From: Bradyrhizobium sp. CB3481
GTDB taxonomy: Bacteria > Pseudomonadota > Alphaproteobacteria > Rhizobiales > Xanthobacteraceae
Length of the DNA: 64,000 nucleotides
NCBI RefSeq assembly: GCF_029714305.1
Contig: NZ_CP121647.1
Span: 2,190,501-2,254,500 of the forward strand
Direction of reading: 5' to 3'
Part shown: in pieces, positions 15,788 to 25,097 of the stretch
How positions within the stretch are numbered: position 1 is the stretch's first letter
Layout of the letters: each line of letters starts with the position of its first letter
Translations under genes and position numbers: made by a program
The notes under the pieces: generated by a model
What the model was told of the DNA's origin: nothing
The model's database searches: none
The model's input: only the letters and a program-made list of their open reading frames with translations

Positions 15788-17320
15788 ATGACGCGGCCAT
15801 CAAAAACGAGAGGCAAGAGGAGCGCGGCGAAAACCCGCAAGGCGAGCTCTATGGGCGGCCGCAAAAAGCCCATTAAAAATAGGCGCCGCATTTCTCCGAT
15901 CTCCGATGTGACCAAAGAGTTGCAGGAGGCCCGCGAGCAGCAAGCGGCTACGGCCGAGATATTGAAGGTCATCGCGAGTTCGCCTGGCGAGCTTGGGCCG
16001 GTGTTCGAGGCCATGCTGGAAAATGCGGTGCGCATTTGCCGCGCCAGTTTTGGGACGCTGCTCCTGTACGAAGGCGACAGGTTGCGGCGGGTGGCGCGAA
16101 TGGCCGCGCAAAACGTGCCGCAATTGTATGCGCCCGACCAGGAAACGCCGCCACACTTCATCGCGCCGTTTGATGGGGCGCCTTCGCTGCGGCGCCTCGT
16201 CGAGACCAAGGCGCTGGTTCACATTGCCGATATTGCGACAGAGCATCCTGACGATCTGATCTACAAGGTCGCCGCAGCCCGCACCGTTCTGATTGTGCCG
16301 ATGCTCAAGGAGAGCGAGCTTGTCGGCGCCTTTGCCGTCTACCGCAAGGAGGTGCAAGAGTTCAGCGACAAGCAGGTCGAGTTGCTGGAACATTTCGCGG
16401 CACAAGCGGTGATCGCCATCGAGAACACGCGGCTGCTCAACGAGCTGCGCCAGCGCACGCGAGAGCTGTCGCAATCCCTCGACGACCTCCGGACCGCGCA
16501 GGATCGCCTGGTGCAGACAGAAAAACTCGCTTCGCTCGGCCAGCTCACCGCCGGCATCGCGCATGAGATCAAGAACCCGCTCAACTTCGTCAACAATTTC
16601 TCGGCGCTGTCGGCGGAACTGACCGACGAGCTGAACGATCTGCTCAAACGCGCCGCGCTGACTGACAAGATGCGGGAGGAGGTCGATGAGTTGACCAGAT
16701 TGCTGCAGGAAAACCTGCAGAAGGTGGTGCAGCATGGCCAGCGCGCAGACTCCATTGTCAAGAACATGCTGCTGCATTCGCGCGAGGGAAGCGGCGAGCA
16801 GCGGGCTGCCGATATCAATGCAATCGTCGAGGACAGCCTCAATCTCGCCTATCACGGCGCGCGAGCAGAGAAGTCAGGCTTCACCATCACGCTGCGGCAG
16901 AACCTGGACCCGCGCGCTGGAGCAGTCGAGCTGTATCCGCAGGAGATCACACGGGCGCTGCTCAACCTAATTTCCAACGGCTTCTATGCCGCGACTAGGC
17001 GCAAGGTCGAAACGGGCGACGAGAGCTTTGAACCAGTCCTCAGCGCTTCCACGAGGAACCTTGGCACGACAGTCGAAATCCGTATTCGCGACAACGGCAC
17101 CGGCATCCTGCCTGAAGTACGCGAAAAGATCTTCAATCCTTTCTTCACCACAAAGCCGACAGGGGAAGGAACGGGGCTCGGACTCTCGATGACCCATGAC
17201 ATCATCGTCAAGCAACACGGGGGCCGGATCGACGTCGAGACTGAGCCTGGCGTCTTTACCGAGTTCATCATTACGCTGCCGCGCGACAACGGCATTGCCA
17301 CCCGCCTGAGGTCCGAATGA
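15788..17320 (+). CDS. GAF-domain sensor histidine kinase
   Basis: 510 residues from the ATG at 15788, which has a GGGGAA ribosome site. The first 35 residues are strongly basic. A coiled-coil precedes a GAF domain (about 55-205: VFEAMLENAVRICRASFGTLLLYEGD to EHFAAQAVIAIENTRLL). The dimerisation helix carries LASLGQLTAGIAHEIKNPLNFV with phospho-acceptor His259, and the ATPase domain shows LLNLISNGFYAA (N box), DNGTGI (G1), FFTTKPTGEGTGLGLSM (F/G2). There is no membrane segment, so it is a soluble sensor, and no response regulator is adjacent. It is inserted between gspD and gspK, but nothing ties it functionally to secretion. Confidence 0.9.
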   Translation: MTRPSKTRGKRSAAKTRKASSMGGRKKPIKNRRRISPISDVTKELQEAREQQAATAEILKVIASSPGELGPVFEAMLENAVRICRASFGTLLLYEGDRLRRVARMAAQNVPQLYAPDQETPPHFIAPFDGAPSLRRLVETKALVHIADIATEHPDDLIYKVAAARTVLIVPMLKESELVGAFAVYRKEVQEFSDKQVELLEHFAAQAVIAIENTRLLNELRQRTRELSQSLDDLRTAQDRLVQTEKLASLGQLTAGIAHEIKNPLNFVNNFSALSAELTDELNDLLKRAALTDKMREEVDELTRLLQENLQKVVQHGQRADSIVKNMLLHSREGSGEQRAADINAIVEDSLNLAYHGARAEKSGFTITLRQNLDPRAGAVELYPQEITRALLNLISNGFYAATRRKVETGDESFEPVLSASTRNLGTTVEIRIRDNGTGILPEVREKIFNPFFTTKPTGEGTGLGLSMTHDIIVKQHGGRIDVETEPGVFTEFIITLPRDNGIATRLRSE

Positions 17321-17463
17321 CCGCTTATGGCCATCGCGACATGCCGCGCTGCCGCATGAACCTGGTCGCTATAAGAGCAAAGCGGACGTAGTCACCAGTC
17401 ACATGACGCCGCCGGGTTTGTAGATGCAGAACCTAGTGGCTGCAGTTCGATCAATGCTCGTCG

Positions 17464-18342
17464 TCAGCTTGCCGGCGCGTCGCCAAGGCGCAGGCACGCG
17501 CGCGCAGCGCCTTGGGGACGCTCCTGTCGCGGATCGATATCGCCGCGCCGCCACTCGCGGATGACGAAGGGGCGGCCGTTGCCGCCGTCCAGCGAGATCA
17601 GCGCCTCGCGGATGAAGCGGGTGCCGTCGGCGGCGCTGATGTCAGCGCGGATGGTCATGCTGCCGCTCACGGGCAGCCCGCGCCTGCCGGCTGTCTGTTT
17701 CGGCTGGACGTTGAGCAGCCTGAGCAGGGCGGGAGAGGCGGCTTCGATATCGGGCTCAGGCCGTCCCGAGCGAACCGTAACATGGCGAAGCGCGGCGCGG
17801 AACAATCGCGGCGAGACACCATCGATCTGATCCAGTTGCATCACGGTCTTGAAGCGGGCCTCGGCGGGTCCCGCGGCCGGTGTGGCCTGTGCGGCCTGTG
17901 TCTTGGGCTTCCGGAATTCGATGATCTCTGCGGCGATCCGGGTGCCCTTGGACTGATCCCCGGTGAGGGCGGTGAACAGGCGCGTCAACGCGGCTACGCT
18001 CGCGGTGTTGAGGTCGATTTTTCCGGTTTCTTCCTCGACCGTGATCGTGGCGCGCTCGCCGCCGGGCAACCGGCAACGCAGCGGAAAATTAACGGCTTGT
18101 TCCGGCGTTGCGGCCAGCGCCGTGGCAATCGCCAGGTTGACGGCGCTCTCCGCGGCCATCTCGGCTGCGGCCACCGAGGCATAGTTCGACGAGGTCTTGG
18201 TGCGGTAACGGGCGCCGACGATGACGGCCATGCCGAGCAGCGTAATCAGGCCCAACGTCCAGATCACGGCGACCAGCGCAAAACCCCGTTCCCGGCGGCA
18301 GGCGAGGGGAAATCGGTCGGTTTGCGCCTTTGGCCGGTTTGC
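17464..18342 (-). CDS. gspK: Type II secretion minor pseudopilin GspK
   Basis: Tip protein of the T2SS pseudopilus that forms a complex with GspI and GspJ. 292 residues if started at GTG 18342; longer in-frame TTG starts up to 18432 are possible. The prepilin leader ends RRERG and is followed by FALVAVIWTLGLITLLGMAV, with no Glu at +5, as is typical of GspK. The large globular domain shows the family features: VNLAIATAL, a TGKIDLNTAS motif, and a helix-hairpin-helix-like stretch (MQLDQIDGVSPRLFRAALRHV). It is encoded on the strand opposite to the rest of the T2SS genes and is divergent from gspE with about 165 bases between. Confidence 0.88.
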   Translation of the reverse strand, partial: ANRPKAQTDRFPLACRRERGFALVAVIWTLGLITLLGMAVIVGARYRTKTSSNYASVAAAEMAAESAVNLAIATALAATPEQAVNFPLRCRLPGGERATITVEEETGKIDLNTASVAALTRLFTALTGDQSKGTRIAAEIIEFRKPKTQAAQATPAAGPAEARFKTVMQLDQIDGVSPRLFRAALRHVTVRSGRPEPDIEAASPALLRLLNVQPKQTAGRRGLPVSGSMTIRADISAADGTRFIREALISLDGGNGRPFVIREWRRGDIDPRQERPQGAARACLRLGDAPAS

Positions 18343-18506
18343 CACGTCGGAAAAGCCTTGCTGGGCGGCCAAGTGGCCTGACCGCGCAAATACTTGCGCG
18401 GGCAAAATACTTAACCCGGGAATGACAAACAAAGCGTCAAAGCTTTGGTTAATAAAATCCTCCTAGAATCGCGCCGACATTAGACCCGTGAGATTGCCGA
18501 GCGCGC

Positions 18507-20288
18507 ATGTCATTCGATATCCAGCAATTATTGCGCCCTGCCGCGCCGCTTGGCCGGGCAACGGAATTGCCGGGCCCGAAAGACGCCGGCTTCGCGCAGG
18601 CGTTCTCCGATCTCCTGATTGAAAAAGACCTGGTCGATCCGGCTGCCATCGCCCGTGCGCGACGCGCTGCCGACGCGGCCGGCGAGCGTTTTGACCACGT
18701 GCTGGTCAAGCTCGGCCTGATCTCCGAGGCCGACCTGTGTCTTGCCTACGCCACCTATTGCGGCCTGGCGCTGATCGAGCCGGCGGATGTTCCACCGCGG
18801 CCCGTTCTGGCCGACCGCCTGCAGCTTTGCTTCCTCAGGACCAACCGGGTTCTGCCGGTCTCCTTCGACGGCCAGCGTTTGTTGATCGCAACCGCCGATC
18901 CCTTTGTCGATGAGGCCGCCAAGGCGATCGGCTACATGCTGGACGTGCGCGTCGATCTCGCCGTGATCGCGCCGGCGGAGATCGAGCGTGCCCTGCGCAG
19001 GCTCTACCAGGATGCGGCGGGCGAGACGCAGCCCGAGGAAACTGACGGCCTTACGCTTCCCGGCGGCGACGGCAGCGAGTTCGACGTCGAGCGCCTGCGC
19101 GATATCGCCAATGAGGCGCCGGTCATCCGCCTGGTGAACCAGATCATCGCACGTGCCGTCGAGCGCGGCGCGTCCGACGTGCATGTCGAGCCGGGGCGCG
19201 ATGCGGTTGCTGTCCGGTACCGCATCGACGGTTTCCTGCAGCAGGAGCGGCTGGTGCCGGCGACGCTGCGCGCGGCGCTAACGACGCGCATGAAGATCAT
19301 GGCCAAGCTCGACATCGCCGAGCGGCGCCTGCCACAGGACGGTCGTATCAAGACGGTGGTCCGCGGCGTCGAGATCGATATCCGTGTCTCGACCCTGCCG
19401 ACGGTGTTCGGCGAAAGCGTCGTGATGCGTATCCTCGACCGAACCCGGGTGGAGCTGGATTTCACCAAGCTCGGCCTCGATGGGCGGACGCAAGGATCGC
19501 TTCGGCGTTTGATGGCGCTTCCGAACGGTATCATCCTCGTCACCGGACCGACCGGCAGCGGCAAGACGACGACGCTGTACACGGCCCTGAAGGATCTCAA
19601 TCGGCCCGAGCTGAAGCTGTTCACGGTGGAAGACCCGATCGAATACCAGCTCTCCGGGATCAATCAGATCCAGGTCCAGCCGCAGATCGGTCTCGATTTC
19701 CCGACCGCGCTTCGCTCGATCCTGCGCCAGGACCCTGACATCGTCATGATCGGCGAAATCCGCGACCTCGAAACCGCGCGCATCGCGATCCAGGCGGCAT
19801 TAACCGGCCATTTGGTGTTCTCGACGCTGCATACCAACAGCGCGATTGCCGCGATCACGCGCCTGATCGACATCGGGCTGGAACGTTACCTTCTTGCCTC
19901 GACGATTGCCGGCGTGATGGCGCAGCGCCTCGTCAGACGGCTTTGCCCGGTCTGCTCTCGGCTGCACAGCGCGAGCGAGCGCGCTCACGGCAAATTCAAG
20001 CTGGCGATATCGGCCTATCCTGCCGTGGACTGGTCGCACAGCCGGGAACCGGTCGGCTGCGAGGCCTGCAACAATACCGGCTACAGCGGCCGTACGACGA
20101 TATCGGAGCTGCTTATTGTCGACGACGCGATCCGCGAGTCGATCGGCAGACGAAGCCAGGATCAGCGCGCGATCGAACAGATTGCGCGCGAGGCGGGCTT
20201 TCACACGCTCTACGAGGACGGCCTGGTGAAGGTCGGCGCCGGCGAGACTTCGCTTGAAGAAGTCCTTCGCGTCACCCGCGCGTCCTGA
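18507..20288 (+). CDS. gspE: Type II secretion ATPase GspE
   Basis: Cytosolic hexameric ATPase that powers pseudopilus assembly through GspF and GspL. 593 residues. N-terminal N1 domain (FAQAFSDLLIEKDLVD... FDHVLVKLGLISEADL), linker, then N2/C catalytic part with Walker A GPTGSGKT (347-354), Asp boxes around VEDPIEYQL, Walker B IVMIGEIRD (about 412-420), and His box HLVFSTLHTNSA. The zinc motif is present as C480-x2-C483 and C518-x2-C521. Sequence and length fit GspE/PulE. It starts a run of five tightly packed genes, E-F-H-I-J, with gspF 11 bases downstream. Confidence 0.96.
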   Translation: MSFDIQQLLRPAAPLGRATELPGPKDAGFAQAFSDLLIEKDLVDPAAIARARRAADAAGERFDHVLVKLGLISEADLCLAYATYCGLALIEPADVPPRPVLADRLQLCFLRTNRVLPVSFDGQRLLIATADPFVDEAAKAIGYMLDVRVDLAVIAPAEIERALRRLYQDAAGETQPEETDGLTLPGGDGSEFDVERLRDIANEAPVIRLVNQIIARAVERGASDVHVEPGRDAVAVRYRIDGFLQQERLVPATLRAALTTRMKIMAKLDIAERRLPQDGRIKTVVRGVEIDIRVSTLPTVFGESVVMRILDRTRVELDFTKLGLDGRTQGSLRRLMALPNGIILVTGPTGSGKTTTLYTALKDLNRPELKLFTVEDPIEYQLSGINQIQVQPQIGLDFPTALRSILRQDPDIVMIGEIRDLETARIAIQAALTGHLVFSTLHTNSAIAAITRLIDIGLERYLLASTIAGVMAQRLVRRLCPVCSRLHSASERAHGKFKLAISAYPAVDWSHSREPVGCEACNNTGYSGRTTISELLIVDDAIRESIGRRSQDQRAIEQIAREAGFHTLYEDGLVKVGAGETSLEEVLRVTRAS

Positions 20289-20299
20289 CGGGGGCGGCC

Positions 20300-21562
20300 G
20301 TGGCAACCTTTCACTACAGGGCTTACACCGAGCGCGGCGCGGTCACGGCGGGGACGATCGTCGCCGACGGCCTCGATGCGGCGATCGATACGCTCTACGG
20401 CTCGGGGCTGACCCCGTTTGAAACCTCGATGGCTGACCAGGCGACGGAGCGCGCGGGCGCGCCGTCTGATCCGGCGCGCGAGGCCGAAACCTCGATCTGG
20501 AAGCGGGAGCTCATCCAGTCGAATCGTTTTGGCCTGAAGGAGCTGACGGCGTTCACGGTCGAACTGGCTTCGCTGATCAATTCCGGACTGACGCTCGATG
20601 CCGCGTTCCGCATCATCGCCGGCCCGGGTGCCTCGCCGAAGACTGCACGCCTGGCCAATGGCTTGCTCAGGGATGTTCTGGCCGGACTGCAGCTTTCGGA
20701 GGCGATGGCGCAGCGTCCGGACGTGTTTCCATCAGACTATCGCGCCATTCTGGCCGCCGGCGAAGCCGGCGGGGTGACCGGGCAGGTGCTGACGCAGATT
20801 GCCGAGCTGCTGGCGCGCCGGCTCGAGATCCGCAACAAGATCACATCGGCGCTCGTCTATCCCATGATCCTGATCCTGATGTCGCTGGTCTCGGTCCTCG
20901 TCATCGTGTTCGTGCTGATACCGAGCATCTCGCCGATCTTCGTCGATGCCGGGCTTCCGCTTCCGGGCATCCTGCATTTCTTCGAGGAGCTGCAGGACAA
21001 CTGGCTGATTGTCCTGCTCGCGGCCGCTCTCTTCGGCGCAGCTGGCTTCGTGCTGTGGGGCAAGGCGAAGCAGAATCCTGAAATCATGCTCGCGGCCGAC
21101 CGGCTGAAATGCTCGCTGCCGGTGATCGGCGGACTGGTTCGACATCGCGAGGCCGGCGGCTTTGCGCGGGCGCTCGGCACGCTGCTGGTCGCGCGGGTGC
21201 CGCTGATGTCGGCGATGCAGACGGCGCGCGGGCTCGTCACCAACCGGCACCTCAATGCGCTTTATGAGGGCGCGATCAAGCGTGTTCCCGAAGGCACGCC
21301 GCTGTCCCGCGCCTTCGACGGCGACGGCGTGTTGCCGCCGGCATCGCTTCGTCTCGTCGCCGTGGGCGAAGAGTCCGGCCAGCTCGGGCCGATGCTCATT
21401 CAGGTGGCGAGCGTGATCGAGGCCGATTTGCAGCGCCGCATCGAGCGCATGGTCGGCCTGCTGACGCCGGCTTTGACGCTGCTCATCGGCGGCAGCATCG
21501 GCGGGCTCATCATGCATGTGATGAGCGCGGTGCTGTCGATCAACAATCTCGCCTTCCAATGA
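20300..21562 (+). CDS. gspF: Type II secretion inner-membrane platform protein GspF
   Basis: Polytopic platform protein that connects GspE to the pseudopilus. 420 residues from a GTG preceded by a GGGGGCGG stretch. Two homologous cytoplasmic GspF domains: first about 75-195 (LKELTAFTVELASLINSGLTLDAAF ... GEAGGVTGQVL), second about 280-395 (AGGFARALGTLLVARVPLMSAMQ ... VGEESGQLGPML). Membrane helices follow at ALVYPMILILMSLVSVLVIVFVL, LIVLLAAALFGAAGFVLW and MVGLLTPALTLLIGGSIGGLI. The stop overlaps the start of gspH by four bases. Confidence 0.95.
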   Translation: MATFHYRAYTERGAVTAGTIVADGLDAAIDTLYGSGLTPFETSMADQATERAGAPSDPAREAETSIWKRELIQSNRFGLKELTAFTVELASLINSGLTLDAAFRIIAGPGASPKTARLANGLLRDVLAGLQLSEAMAQRPDVFPSDYRAILAAGEAGGVTGQVLTQIAELLARRLEIRNKITSALVYPMILILMSLVSVLVIVFVLIPSISPIFVDAGLPLPGILHFFEELQDNWLIVLLAAALFGAAGFVLWGKAKQNPEIMLAADRLKCSLPVIGGLVRHREAGGFARALGTLLVARVPLMSAMQTARGLVTNRHLNALYEGAIKRVPEGTPLSRAFDGDGVLPPASLRLVAVGEESGQLGPMLIQVASVIEADLQRRIERMVGLLTPALTLLIGGSIGGLIMHVMSAVLSINNLAFQ

Positions 21563-21999
21563 AGCGCCATCCACCATCGTCAGCCGGGTTCACGCTGGCC
21601 GAGCTGCTCGTGGTTATCGGGATCATCGCCCTTGTCCTGGCCGGCACCCTGTCCGCCAAGCCGAAGGCCACGGCGACCCGCGTTGCCGTCACCGCGCGCT
21701 CGGTGACGGCAACGCTCCAGCTCGCGCGCGCACAGGCGATGTCGAGCAATGCCGAAACGCTGTTCCGTATCGACGTCGAAAAAGGCCACTTCGGCCTGCC
21801 GAATTCGATGCACAGTCTGCCGCGCGGCATGACGGCCGCGGTCGTGGTGGCCGAGACGGAACGAGTCGGCGATCTCGGCGGCATCAGATTCTATCCGGAC
21901 GGCCAGTCGTCCGGTGGCGAAATCGCGCTGACGCTGGATGGCCGGTCGGCGCGTATTGCCGTCAACTGGCTGACCGGCGAACCCCGGTTGATGCAATGA
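21559..21999 (+). CDS. gspH: Type II secretion minor pseudopilin GspH
   Basis: 146 residues. ATGA overlap with gspF sets the start. A very short leader (MKRHPPSSAG) is cleaved before FTLAELLVVIGIIALVLAG, with Glu at +5, the class III signal processed by GspO. The globular domain has the GspH/FimT features (VTATLQLARAQAMSSNAETLFRIDVE, IRFYPDGQSSGGEIAL.LDGR). In the pseudopilus it sits between the major pilin and the tip complex. Its stop overlaps gspI by four bases, consistent with a translationally coupled H-I-J block. Confidence 0.9.
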   Translation: MKRHPPSSAGFTLAELLVVIGIIALVLAGTLSAKPKATATRVAVTARSVTATLQLARAQAMSSNAETLFRIDVEKGHFGLPNSMHSLPRGMTAAVVVAETERVGDLGGIRFYPDGQSSGGEIALTLDGRSARIAVNWLTGEPRLMQ

Positions 22000-22439
22000 T
22001 GCGCGCGGTGACCGGGCGGATATTGGTCAGGCGCAAGGGGGAGCGCGGCTTTGCGCTCATCGAAATCCTCGTTGCCTTCGTCATCCTGGCGCTGGGGCTG
22101 GGCGCGATTTCGACGGGCGTGGTGGTGGCGATGCGCTCCGATGCGCGCACGCAAGCGAGCCGCACGGCGCTCCGGGTGGCGCAATCACGCCTCGAAACTG
22201 CTGGTATTTCCGAGGCGCTGGCGCCGGGCACTCGTGAAGGCCTGGTGGCCAACAAATTCCGCTGGCGGCAGACCGTGACGGAGGTTCGCACCAGTGACCC
22301 GCGTCCGCAACAAGGGGTGCGGCCGCCGCAGGCAAATGGCGCCCTGAAATCCTACTGGGTTGAAATTGCGGTTGAGGCGCCGGATGGCACCGCCGCCAAG
22401 CTCGCGGCACTGAAGCTGGCGCCGGAGGCACGCCAATGA
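21996..22439 (+). CDS. gspI: Type II secretion minor pseudopilin GspI
   Basis: 147 residues starting in an ATGA overlap with gspH. Basic leader ending KGERG, then FALIEILVAFVILALGLGAIS with Glu at +5. The mature domain is short, as usual for GspI, with the SRTALRVAQSRLETAGISEAL helix and a WRQTVTEV strand followed by conserved VEIAVEAPDG. It binds GspJ and GspK at the pseudopilus tip in known systems. The stop overlaps gspJ by four bases. Confidence 0.9.
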   Translation: MMRAVTGRILVRRKGERGFALIEILVAFVILALGLGAISTGVVVAMRSDARTQASRTALRVAQSRLETAGISEALAPGTREGLVANKFRWRQTVTEVRTSDPRPQQGVRPPQANGALKSYWVEIAVEAPDGTAAKLAALKLAPEARQ

Positions 22440-23080
22440 GAACAGCGTTGCGCAACCGGCGGATCTCTCGTGTCGCTGCCCGCAGAAGGGGCGAGCAGGG
22501 GTTGACGCTGATTGAGCTGTTACTGTCGCTTGCCATCCTGGCGGTGCTGACGGGCTTCCTCGCCGGCGGATTAACGATGGGGCGGCGCGCCTTCGCCGCG
22601 AGCCATGCCAGCGAGATCGGAAGCGAGACCAGTGCCGCGATCCAGACCGTCGCCGCGTTGGTGGGGTCGGCACTCCCGGTCCGGTTTGACGGGGCTGGCC
22701 CGAAGGACGGCGTCGGGTTCGATGGACGCCAGGAGGGACTGTCGTTCGTGGCACTGAGCGAGGGGCGTTCCCTGCGCGGGGGACCGCACAAGATCGTCCT
22801 GCAGCGAAGCGGCGGCGATGTCGTCGTCGACATCGTGGCGCTTACGGGCGGCCGACCGAAGGAGGGTGCCGAAGCAGCCCCCGCCCGCGTCGTGGTGCTC
22901 AGCGGCGTGCGCGACATCCGCCTCGGCTATTTCGGCACCAGGGATCCGAAGGTAAAGCCGGCCTGGCGTGCCGACTGGCTGCGCGCCAATCGGCCGCCGG
23001 ATCTGGTTTCGATCCAAGTTGAATTTGAGGACGAGCGGCGCAACGAGCCTGCGACGATCGTTGCGCTGCGCCAGGGCTGA
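22436..23080 (+). CDS. gspJ: Type II secretion minor pseudopilin GspJ
   Basis: 214 residues. Start within an ATGA overlap with gspI. Arg-rich leader ending RRGEQG, then LTLIELLLSLAILAVLTGFLAGGL with Glu at +5 and Leu rather than Phe at +1. The rest is a beta-rich domain with VALSEGRSLRGGPHKIVL and RDIRLGYFG segments, plausible for GspJ. It closes the E-F-H-I-J run; a 300-base gap follows before gspL. Confidence 0.88.
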   Translation: MRTALRNRRISRVAARRRGEQGLTLIELLLSLAILAVLTGFLAGGLTMGRRAFAASHASEIGSETSAAIQTVAALVGSALPVRFDGAGPKDGVGFDGRQEGLSFVALSEGRSLRGGPHKIVLQRSGGDVVVDIVALTGGRPKEGAEAAPARVVVLSGVRDIRLGYFGTRDPKVKPAWRADWLRANRPPDLVSIQVEFEDERRNEPATIVALRQG

Positions 23081-23382
23081 TGCCTGACCGGTTTTTCAAA
23101 AATATCGTGCCCGAACAACAAGATGAGCCGATAATTGAATGCAGTTAAAGCCGGCTGTGAGGCGGCTGAAGCCTCACGCGACCGGAGCCATGGTTCATGA
23201 GATCAGGTCAGCCGATCGGCCTGCCAAGCCCCTTGACGGCTACTTTGCATGGGGTTGTTTTCGACATTTTGGTTGAGCGGCCAACGCAGGATCGGGCCAG
23301 ACCTTGACCTCATCACCCCCCGGGGCAGGTCGTTACCCTTCGTAAAGAAGTAGTAAATAGGCTTCGTCCATTCGAATCGAAT
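23081..23382. other. Gap between gspJ and gspL
   Basis: 302 bases with no supported gene. It contains a 7-bp inverted repeat (GTGAGGC / GCCTCAC, 23157-23177) without a T-run, and a TTGACC near 23306 that might be a -35 box for a separate gspL-M-N-O promoter. Neither is certain. Confidence 0.4.
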
Positions 23383-24507
23383 GTGACGAGCATGCCTGTC
23401 GCCAATCTGCCAGCCCGCGCCGGTGGCCTCCACGTCCTCAACGCGTGGGGCCAAGGCTTTGCACAGTGGTGGCTGTCGGGTTTGCGCGACGCGGTTCCCG
23501 CAGGCTGGCGCGTATGGGCCGAAGGCGAGACAAGGCCGCAGGTGACGCTTTGGCGGGATGGCGATGGCGTCACGTGCCGCCTGAAGTCTGGCTCCGGCCC
23601 GGCGGAAATCCGAATTCCAGTTTCTCACTTCAATGCCGGCGCGCTCGAACAGTGGTTCACCGGGCAGGGCGTGACGCGGGAAGGGACCAACGTCGCGCCG
23701 GTGATCTCGCATGAGCTGTTCTTTCTGCGCGAGCTGAGCGTGCCCAAGGCGGCTATTGCCGCCCTGCCGAAGATTCTGGAGCAGGACATCGTGCGGCGAA
23801 CGCCGTTCCAGCTTTCGGACATCTGGCATGCCGCGACCGCGGTCGGCGAGGAAGCCGGCGGCGTCGTGCCGATGTGCCACTGGATCATCCGGCGCGATCG
23901 TGTCGAGGCGGCGTTGTCCGAACTCGGTCTGACGTCAGGGGACGTCGACTGCCTGGCGGTGGCAGGGGCGGACGGCGAGGCATTGCCCGTGATCACATTC
24001 CGCACCGTCAGGGACGAAGATCCCGCATGGGCGCTGCGGGCGGTTCGGCTCCTCGCAGCCGGCGCGCTCGCTGCCGTCCTGCTCGGTCTGACCGCTTTTG
24101 AATGGCGGCAGGCCAGCGTCGCCGATGCGCTGGAGACGGCATTGGCGGAGGTGCGGCAATCCGCTCAGAATGGCCGCGACGGGATGGACCCCGCGGCGCG
24201 CTTGTTCGCGATGAAGGCGGAGACTGGCGTGCTCGCCGTCTGGGACGAGCTGTCGCGCATTCTGCCCGATCATACGTTCCTGACCGAGACCCGCATCGCC
24301 GACGGCACCGTGACGTTATCGGGCTTTTCGGCCGATGCCGCGGGGCTCGTCCGCATCATCGACCAGTCTCCGTTGTTTTCCGGCGCGACCCTGACGTCGG
24401 CGATTACGCCTGATGCGAACGAGCGCAAGGACCGCTTCAGTCTCGCATTCAAGCTGCGCGGCGCCCGCTCGGCGCGGCCGGCGGCGCGATCTCGGACCGC
24501 GCCATGA
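23383..24507 (+). CDS. gspL: Type II secretion inner-membrane protein GspL (PilN-like)
   Basis: 374 residues from GTG 23383; the ATG at 23392 is an alternative. The N-terminal half is an actin-like cytosolic domain of the GspL/PilM type (TLWRDGDGVTCRL, ELFFLRELSVPKAAIAALPKILEQDIVRRTPFQLSDIWHA). One membrane helix follows at about 225-245 (LLAAGALAAVLLGLTAFEW), then a periplasmic ferredoxin-like PilN-type region (FLTETRIADGTVTLSGFSADAAGLVRII). It would couple GspE to the inner-membrane complex with GspM. The stop overlaps gspM by four bases. Confidence 0.85.
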   Translation: MTSMPVANLPARAGGLHVLNAWGQGFAQWWLSGLRDAVPAGWRVWAEGETRPQVTLWRDGDGVTCRLKSGSGPAEIRIPVSHFNAGALEQWFTGQGVTREGTNVAPVISHELFFLRELSVPKAAIAALPKILEQDIVRRTPFQLSDIWHAATAVGEEAGGVVPMCHWIIRRDRVEAALSELGLTSGDVDCLAVAGADGEALPVITFRTVRDEDPAWALRAVRLLAAGALAAVLLGLTAFEWRQASVADALETALAEVRQSAQNGRDGMDPAARLFAMKAETGVLAVWDELSRILPDHTFLTETRIADGTVTLSGFSADAAGLVRIIDQSPLFSGATLTSAITPDANERKDRFSLAFKLRGARSARPAARSRTAP

Positions 24508-25097
24508 TCCAGAACCTGAAATTGGCGCGCGGGACGCCCTTCCTGGCATTCAACGCTGCCGCGCTCCTCTTCGTTCTCATTTTTCTGGTCGCGCCGATCC
24601 TCGGACATTTTGCCGGCAGGGGCGAAGAGATCTCCGACAATGCGGCGCAGCTCGCGCACTTCCAGACCGTCGCGCGCGCGGCAAAGAAGTCGGCCGGCAG
24701 TGTTGGGCGCACCAGTGATCCCTTCCTCGCCGGCAACGAAGAGCGGGTCGCCAGCGCCGATCTGCAGGCCAGCCTGAAATCAGTGGCGGCGACTGCCGGG
24801 GTCAATCTGCTCGCCATCCGCGGCTTGCCGGGGAGCCGGTCGCAGGCGCTACACATGGTTGCCGTCAGCGTCGAGCTCGAGGGGCCGCTGAAGGCGATCA
24901 GGGATATGATCTCCACGATCGAGAACCAGACGCCGCTGTTGTTTGTCACCACGGCCTCGTTCCGAAGCCTGGCGGACGGCGAGGATGGCCCGATCAGAGC
25001 CGAACTTCGGGTTCAGGGCGCTATCCGGGAGGGCGCACAGCCTCCGGCAAGCGAGCAAGCCGGTCACCGGCCGGTGACCGCGGAGCGCGCGCCATGA
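24504..25097 (+). CDS. gspM: Type II secretion protein GspM, subtype b
   Basis: 197 residues, ATGA-coupled to gspL. A single N-terminal membrane helix (FNAAALLFVLIFLVAPILGHF) and a periplasmic domain with ASADLQASLKSVAATAGVNLLAIRGLP and VSVELEGPLKAIRDMISTIENQTPLLFVTTASF. The latter matches the subtype-b GspM family (PF10741) found in alphaproteobacteria rather than enterobacterial GspM. It partners GspL in the inner membrane. The end overlaps the next gene by four bases. Confidence 0.85.
   Translation: MIQNLKLARGTPFLAFNAAALLFVLIFLVAPILGHFAGRGEEISDNAAQLAHFQTVARAAKKSAGSVGRTSDPFLAGNEERVASADLQASLKSVAATAGVNLLAIRGLPGSRSQALHMVAVSVELEGPLKAIRDMISTIENQTPLLFVTTASFRSLADGEDGPIRAELRVQGAIREGAQPPASEQAGHRPVTAERAP

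Noticed and set aside
15800..16855. Long open frame (351 codons) on the minus strand
   Set aside because: It is antisense to the GAF histidine kinase, whose motifs are clear. High G+C makes such shadows common.
23157..23177. GTGAGGC/GCCTCAC hairpin after gspJ as a terminator
   Set aside because: Short stem with no T-run, so intrinsic termination is not supported.
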